Shown here: positions 61,688 to 64,000 of the stretch, one piece after another
How the letters are laid out: every line of letters begins with the position of its first letter
Position numbering within the stretch: the first letter of the stretch is position 1
NCBI RefSeq assembly: GCF_003012935.1
Contig: NZ_PUDR01000011.1
Span: 62,001-126,000, forward strand
Length of the DNA stretch: 64,000 bases
Direction: 5' to 3'
From: Pannonibacter carbonis
GTDB taxonomy: Bacteria > Pseudomonadota > Alphaproteobacteria > Rhizobiales > Stappiaceae
The notes under the pieces: generated by a model
Database searches by the model: none
The model's input: the letters and a program-made list of their open reading frames with translations, nothing else
What the model was told of the DNA's origin: nothing
Translations under genes and position numbers: made by a program

Positions 61688-62754
61688 CCCTTGCGCGCGA
61701 AGGCGGCATAGTTGGTCTGGCCACCCTGCATGTCCATCCACAGGATGCTGTCGATCTCGTCATCGGTAAGATCATGGCCGTAGAGCAGCTTGTAGGCCGT
61801 CTTCATCTCGGCGCGCAGGTCATAGGAGAAGACGTCCGGGTGCAGCAGGTTGGCGAGCCACATCCAGGTCAGCGGGCTCTCCTGGCTCGGCGGATCCCAG
61901 CGGTAGCCGCCGAGCGGCAGCTTGTAGACACTGCCCGACTGGGCGGCCTTGGTCAGTGACAGGATCGGGTCATTGGCGATACGCTCGAGCCCGAGCTTGG
62001 CCTCGAAGCTGTTGAGCAGGATCACGTCCGGGTTCCACTCCGCGATCTGCTCGGGGCTGATGGTGACGCCATTGCCCTCGACGGTCGCCGAGGCGTTCTG
62101 GCCGCCGGCAAGCTCAATGTACCAGGCATTATAGTTGCCCTTGGTGCCCGAGGCAGTCAGTCCGTCCTGCGCGCGCAGCAGGTAAAGCACCTTGGGCTTC
62201 TTGTCGTCCGCGATGGTCTTGGACTTTGCAGCAAGGTCCGCCTCGACGCTGGAGCGCCACTCGTTCAGTTCGGCGACCCGCTCCGACTTGCCCATGGCGG
62301 TTGCCGCCATCGACATGTACTCGCGCGTCTTGGCTTCGGTGCCATAGGAGATCAGCATCGCGGTGAGGCCCGCATTGGTGATCGGATCGACGTAGTCCTT
62401 GCCACGGCCCGCCCACTGGATGACGAGATCAGGCCGTGTCGCGGCAAGCTCTTCGACATTCGGAATGAAGTTCGGCGCGGTGATGTCGGACGGGATGTCC
62501 TTGGCCTCGGGGAAAATCGTGCCGAGGATCCCTTCGACAATCGCCGACTTGGCCGTCGGGTTCATGCCGACCAGCTTCGAGGTCGCGCCATCGATGGCGA
62601 TCAGGGTCGAGGCCATGGGGATTGGGATGGAGGCAATGCGGCCAGCCGGCGCAGCAAGCTCCACCGTGCGGCCTTCGTGATCGGTGATGACAATCGGTTC
62701 AGCCTGGGCCGCCGTGGCCAGGAGGCCAAGCAGCAGAACGCCTGCAATGCGCAT
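61684..62754 (-). CDS. FecB/BtuF-type periplasmic binding protein
   Basis: The 356-residue protein has a signal peptide (residues 1-18, cleaved after TAAQA) and a type III helical-backbone binding fold: ITDHEGRTVELAAPAGRIASIP at the start and RPDLVIQW in the first lobe. The family binds iron chelates, heme, cobalamin or molybdate-like ligands. It is first in a tightly overlapped six-gene operon and faces a BtuB-like receptor gene. Cobalamin or a siderophore are the main candidates; the iron-box-like site upstream favours iron. Confidence 0.87.
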   Translation of the reverse strand: MRIAGVLLLGLLATAAQAEPIVITDHEGRTVELAAPAGRIASIPIPMASTLIAIDGATSKLVGMNPTAKSAIVEGILGTIFPEAKDIPSDITAPNFIPNVEELAATRPDLVIQWAGRGKDYVDPITNAGLTAMLISYGTEAKTREYMSMAATAMGKSERVAELNEWRSSVEADLAAKSKTIADDKKPKVLYLLRAQDGLTASGTKGNYNAWYIELAGGQNASATVEGNGVTISPEQIAEWNPDVILLNSFEAKLGLERIANDPILSLTKAAQSGSVYKLPLGGYRWDPPSQESPLTWMWLANLLHPDVFSYDLRAEMKTAYKLLYGHDLTDDEIDSILWMDMQGGQTNYAAFARKG

Positions 62755-62764
62755 GATTTTGCTC

Positions 62765-62774
62765 TTTCATGAAA
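62765..62774. promoter_or_regulatory. Small TCATGA palindrome before the binding-protein gene
   Basis: TTTCATGAAA is a perfect 10-base palindrome about 10 bases upstream of the binding-protein start. Its TCATGA core recurs in the dyad at 62821-62836. It may be part of the same operator. Confidence 0.3.
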
Positions 62775-62820
62775 CTGCGGGCCTGGCGATTGGCTAACGC
62801 CCCTTTTCAGGATCTTGTCT

Positions 62821-62843
62821 AAAATTCATGAGTTTTAAAATCA
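62821..62843. promoter_or_regulatory. Dyad with RirA-type iron box (TGA-N9-TCA)
   Basis: TGA at 62829-62831 and TCA at 62841-62843 are separated by nine A/T-rich bases, matching the iron-responsive operator bound by RirA in rhizobia. An overlapping dyad, AAAATTCATGAGTTTT (62821-62836), is palindromic in 7 of 8 pairs. On the leftward strand a TTGATT -35-like word overlaps the box, so binding would block transcription of the FecBCD operon. Confidence 0.5.
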
Positions 62844-62925
62844 AGTATTAATTGGCCACATACCCCCTCCTTTCGGGGGACCCGCCGCGTGCAACCTTGA
62901 CAGGCGGCGCGTTGGACACGCATGC
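62844..62925. other. Short divergent spacer before the riboswitch
   Basis: This stretch holds the rightward promoter of the cobalamin riboswitch. TTGACA-like CTTGACAGG is at about 62895-62903. No clear -10 of normal spacing is evident (18 bases later the sequence is GC-rich). No gene is present. Confidence 0.3.
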
Positions 62926-63124
62926 TGCACCGCGAACGTGGTTCCGTCGGAGGACGGATGAAAAGGGAACACGGTGAGGCGTACCCATCAGGGACCGAAA
63001 CCGTGGCTGCCCCCGCAACTGTGAACGGAGAGTGTGCGTCCACTCATGCCACTGGGAGGCCCAAGGCCAGATCCCGGGAAGGCGGACACACACGGCGACC
63101 CGTGAGCCAGGAGACCTGCCGCGC
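62926..63124 (+). promoter_or_regulatory. Cobalamin riboswitch
   Basis: The sequence runs through all the conserved parts in order: the GGTTCC-to-GGGAAC arm, ACGGTGAGGCGTACCC, the core GCCCCCGCAACTGTGAACG at about 63008-63026, GCCACTGGGAGG, and the B12 box AGCCAGGAGACCTGCC at 63105-63120. Binding of adenosylcobalamin or a relative would fold the RNA and reduce expression of the receptor gene that starts at 63294. A stable hairpin (63205-63228, GGCGGACGC/GCGTCCGCC) in the leader is the likely expression platform. Confidence 0.95.
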
Positions 63125-63204
63125 TCAGTCACCCGGCCTTCGATACGGGGTGTGTCGAGGCGCGGTTTCCCGTTGAGGTGACACCCAAACCTTGCCGTCC
63201 TTTG

Positions 63205-63228
63205 GGCGGACGCTGAGCCGCGTCCGCC
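63205..63228 (+). other. Leader hairpin, probable riboswitch expression platform
   Basis: A perfect 9-base stem with a 6-base loop lies between the riboswitch and the start codon. No T-run follows, so it does not look like a simple terminator. It may form the alternative pairing that controls translation of the receptor. Confidence 0.5.
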
Positions 63229-63293
63229 TGTCAGGCGGTGCGTCGTCCTATGCTGGCGCGGGCACGGCCCGCCGCCAAACGCGGGTGTTTGTC

Positions 63294-64000
63294 ATGAAGA
63301 ACCGGTTCACCACCGGCATTGCCTTGCCGTGCCTTCTGGCCGGCGGGCTCGTCCCTGCCCTTTCCCTTACCGCCGTCACGCCTGCGGCCGCAGAGCCGGA
63401 ACAGCTTGAAGCCATCGTCATCAGCGCCGGCCGCACGCCTCTGGAAGCGGAGAAAGTCGGACGCGCCACAACCGTGATCACGGGCGCGAGCCTCGAAAAA
63501 TCGCAGGTTCGCTATGTTGCCGATGCGCTGCGGCAGGTGCCTGGCGTTGCTGTCTCGCGCACGGGTTCATTCGGCGGCCTTACGCAGATCCGCCTGCGCG
63601 GATCGGAAGCCAACCATGTGCTGGTCCTGATCGACGGCGTCGAGGTGGCCTCATCGTCGTCGGGGGAATATGACTTCGGCGGCATGCAGGCGTCCGACAT
63701 CGAGCGGATCGAGGTACTGCGCGGGCCGCAGGGCGCGCTCTATGGTTCGAATGCCGCCTCCGGCGTGATTCACATCTTCACCAAGGGTGGCCTGCGCAAC
63801 GGCTACCGGGTCACCGGACGCAGCGAGGTGGGCACCGACAAGACGGTCCTCACCGACCTTCTGGTCCAGGGCGGCAATGACCGCATCGACGGGGCCTTCT
63901 CGGCGGCGCTCCGCCGGACCGACGGCTTCAACATCTCCGACTACGGCAACGAGAAGGACGGCGACCGCAACGTGACCTTGAATGGCAAGGTGCGTGCCGA
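63294..64000 (+). CDS. btuB: TonB-dependent receptor, BtuB-like (cut by window end)
   Basis: The gene is open from ATG 63294 to the window edge (235 codons read; the rest lies outside). It has a signal peptide (MKNRFTTGIALPCLLAGG..., cleaved after about PAAA), a TonB-box-like EAIVISAG just after, and a plug domain with LRQVPGVAVSRTGSFGGL, IRLRGSEANHVLVLIDGVE and LRGPQGALYGSNAASGVIHIFTK. The cobalamin riboswitch in its leader is the strongest sign that it imports a corrinoid across the outer membrane. It is divergent from the FecBCD-type operon. Confidence 0.9.
   Translation, partial: MKNRFTTGIALPCLLAGGLVPALSLTAVTPAAAEPEQLEAIVISAGRTPLEAEKVGRATTVITGASLEKSQVRYVADALRQVPGVAVSRTGSFGGLTQIRLRGSEANHVLVLIDGVEVASSSSGEYDFGGMQASDIERIEVLRGPQGALYGSNAASGVIHIFTKGGLRNGYRVTGRSEVGTDKTVLTDLLVQGGNDRIDGAFSAALRRTDGFNISDYGNEKDGDRNVTLNGKVRA

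Noticed and set aside
1-64000. CRISPR arrays, prophage or insertion sequences
   Set aside because: No regularly spaced direct repeats, transposase or phage structural genes were seen. The inverted repeats found are short intergenic elements without a gene.

Overview
The window is GC-rich chromosomal DNA of an alphaproteobacterium, most likely of the order Hyphomicrobiales (Rhizobiales). This placement is an inference from the many ABC uptake systems with catabolic operons, a SorC-regulated polyol-type cluster resembling the rhizobial/Brucella erythritol genes, a RirA-like iron box, and palindromic repeats with the core CGGCCTTGTGCCG. No phage genes, insertion sequences or CRISPR arrays were seen. 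The only clearly foreign-looking DNA is a small AT-rich patch next to a tRNA gene.

Region by region. 0.4-3.8 kb: mnmA (tRNA 2-thiolation), a tRNA-Met gene with a near-consensus promoter, then an AT-rich orphan gene and a DUF1778/GNAT toxin-antitoxin pair. 3.8-16.8 kb: an amine-type uptake and oxidation locus, made of a PotD/A/B/C-like transporter, a GMC and a PuuB-like oxidoreductase, a MocR regulator, and divergent enolase-superfamily and aldehyde dehydrogenase genes, followed by a second GMC oxidoreductase. 16.9-26.7 kb: a leftward sugar/polyol locus with a ribose-type ABC transporter, SorC regulator, aldo/keto reductase, GlpD/EryB-like dehydrogenase, class I aldolase and FGGY kinase. 27.2-30.0 kb: a PuuA-like glutamine synthetase and a class III aminotransferase. 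30.3-36.0 kb: a two-gene unit of a FecR-TPR-outer-membrane-barrel protein and a CHASE2 class III nucleotide cyclase. 36.0-38.8 kb: a dihydropyrimidinase-family hydrolase and a class V PLP enzyme. 39.2-44.4 kb: a Ugp-like ABC transporter with a GpdQ/CpdA-type phosphodiesterase. 44.8-48.3 kb: prmB and a His-rich heavy-metal P-type ATPase behind a MerR-type promoter. 48.7-54.5 kb: a BMP/nucleoside-type ABC transporter with a CodA-like deaminase. 54.6-58.1 kb: a soluble chemoreceptor with CZB and PilZ domains, and murJ. 58.2-64.0 kb: a FecBCD-type ABC operon carrying three uncharacterised proteins, divergent from a cobalamin riboswitch and a BtuB-like receptor cut by the window edge.

The common theme is nutrient capture: six ABC importers, five of them next to the enzymes that would process their cargo. 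The least explained systems are the FecBCD operon with two GATase/ThuA-like proteins and one FmdE-like protein, the FecR-TPR-barrel/CHASE2 cyclase pair, and the kinase-dehydrogenase-aldolase polyol route whose substrate is not evident.
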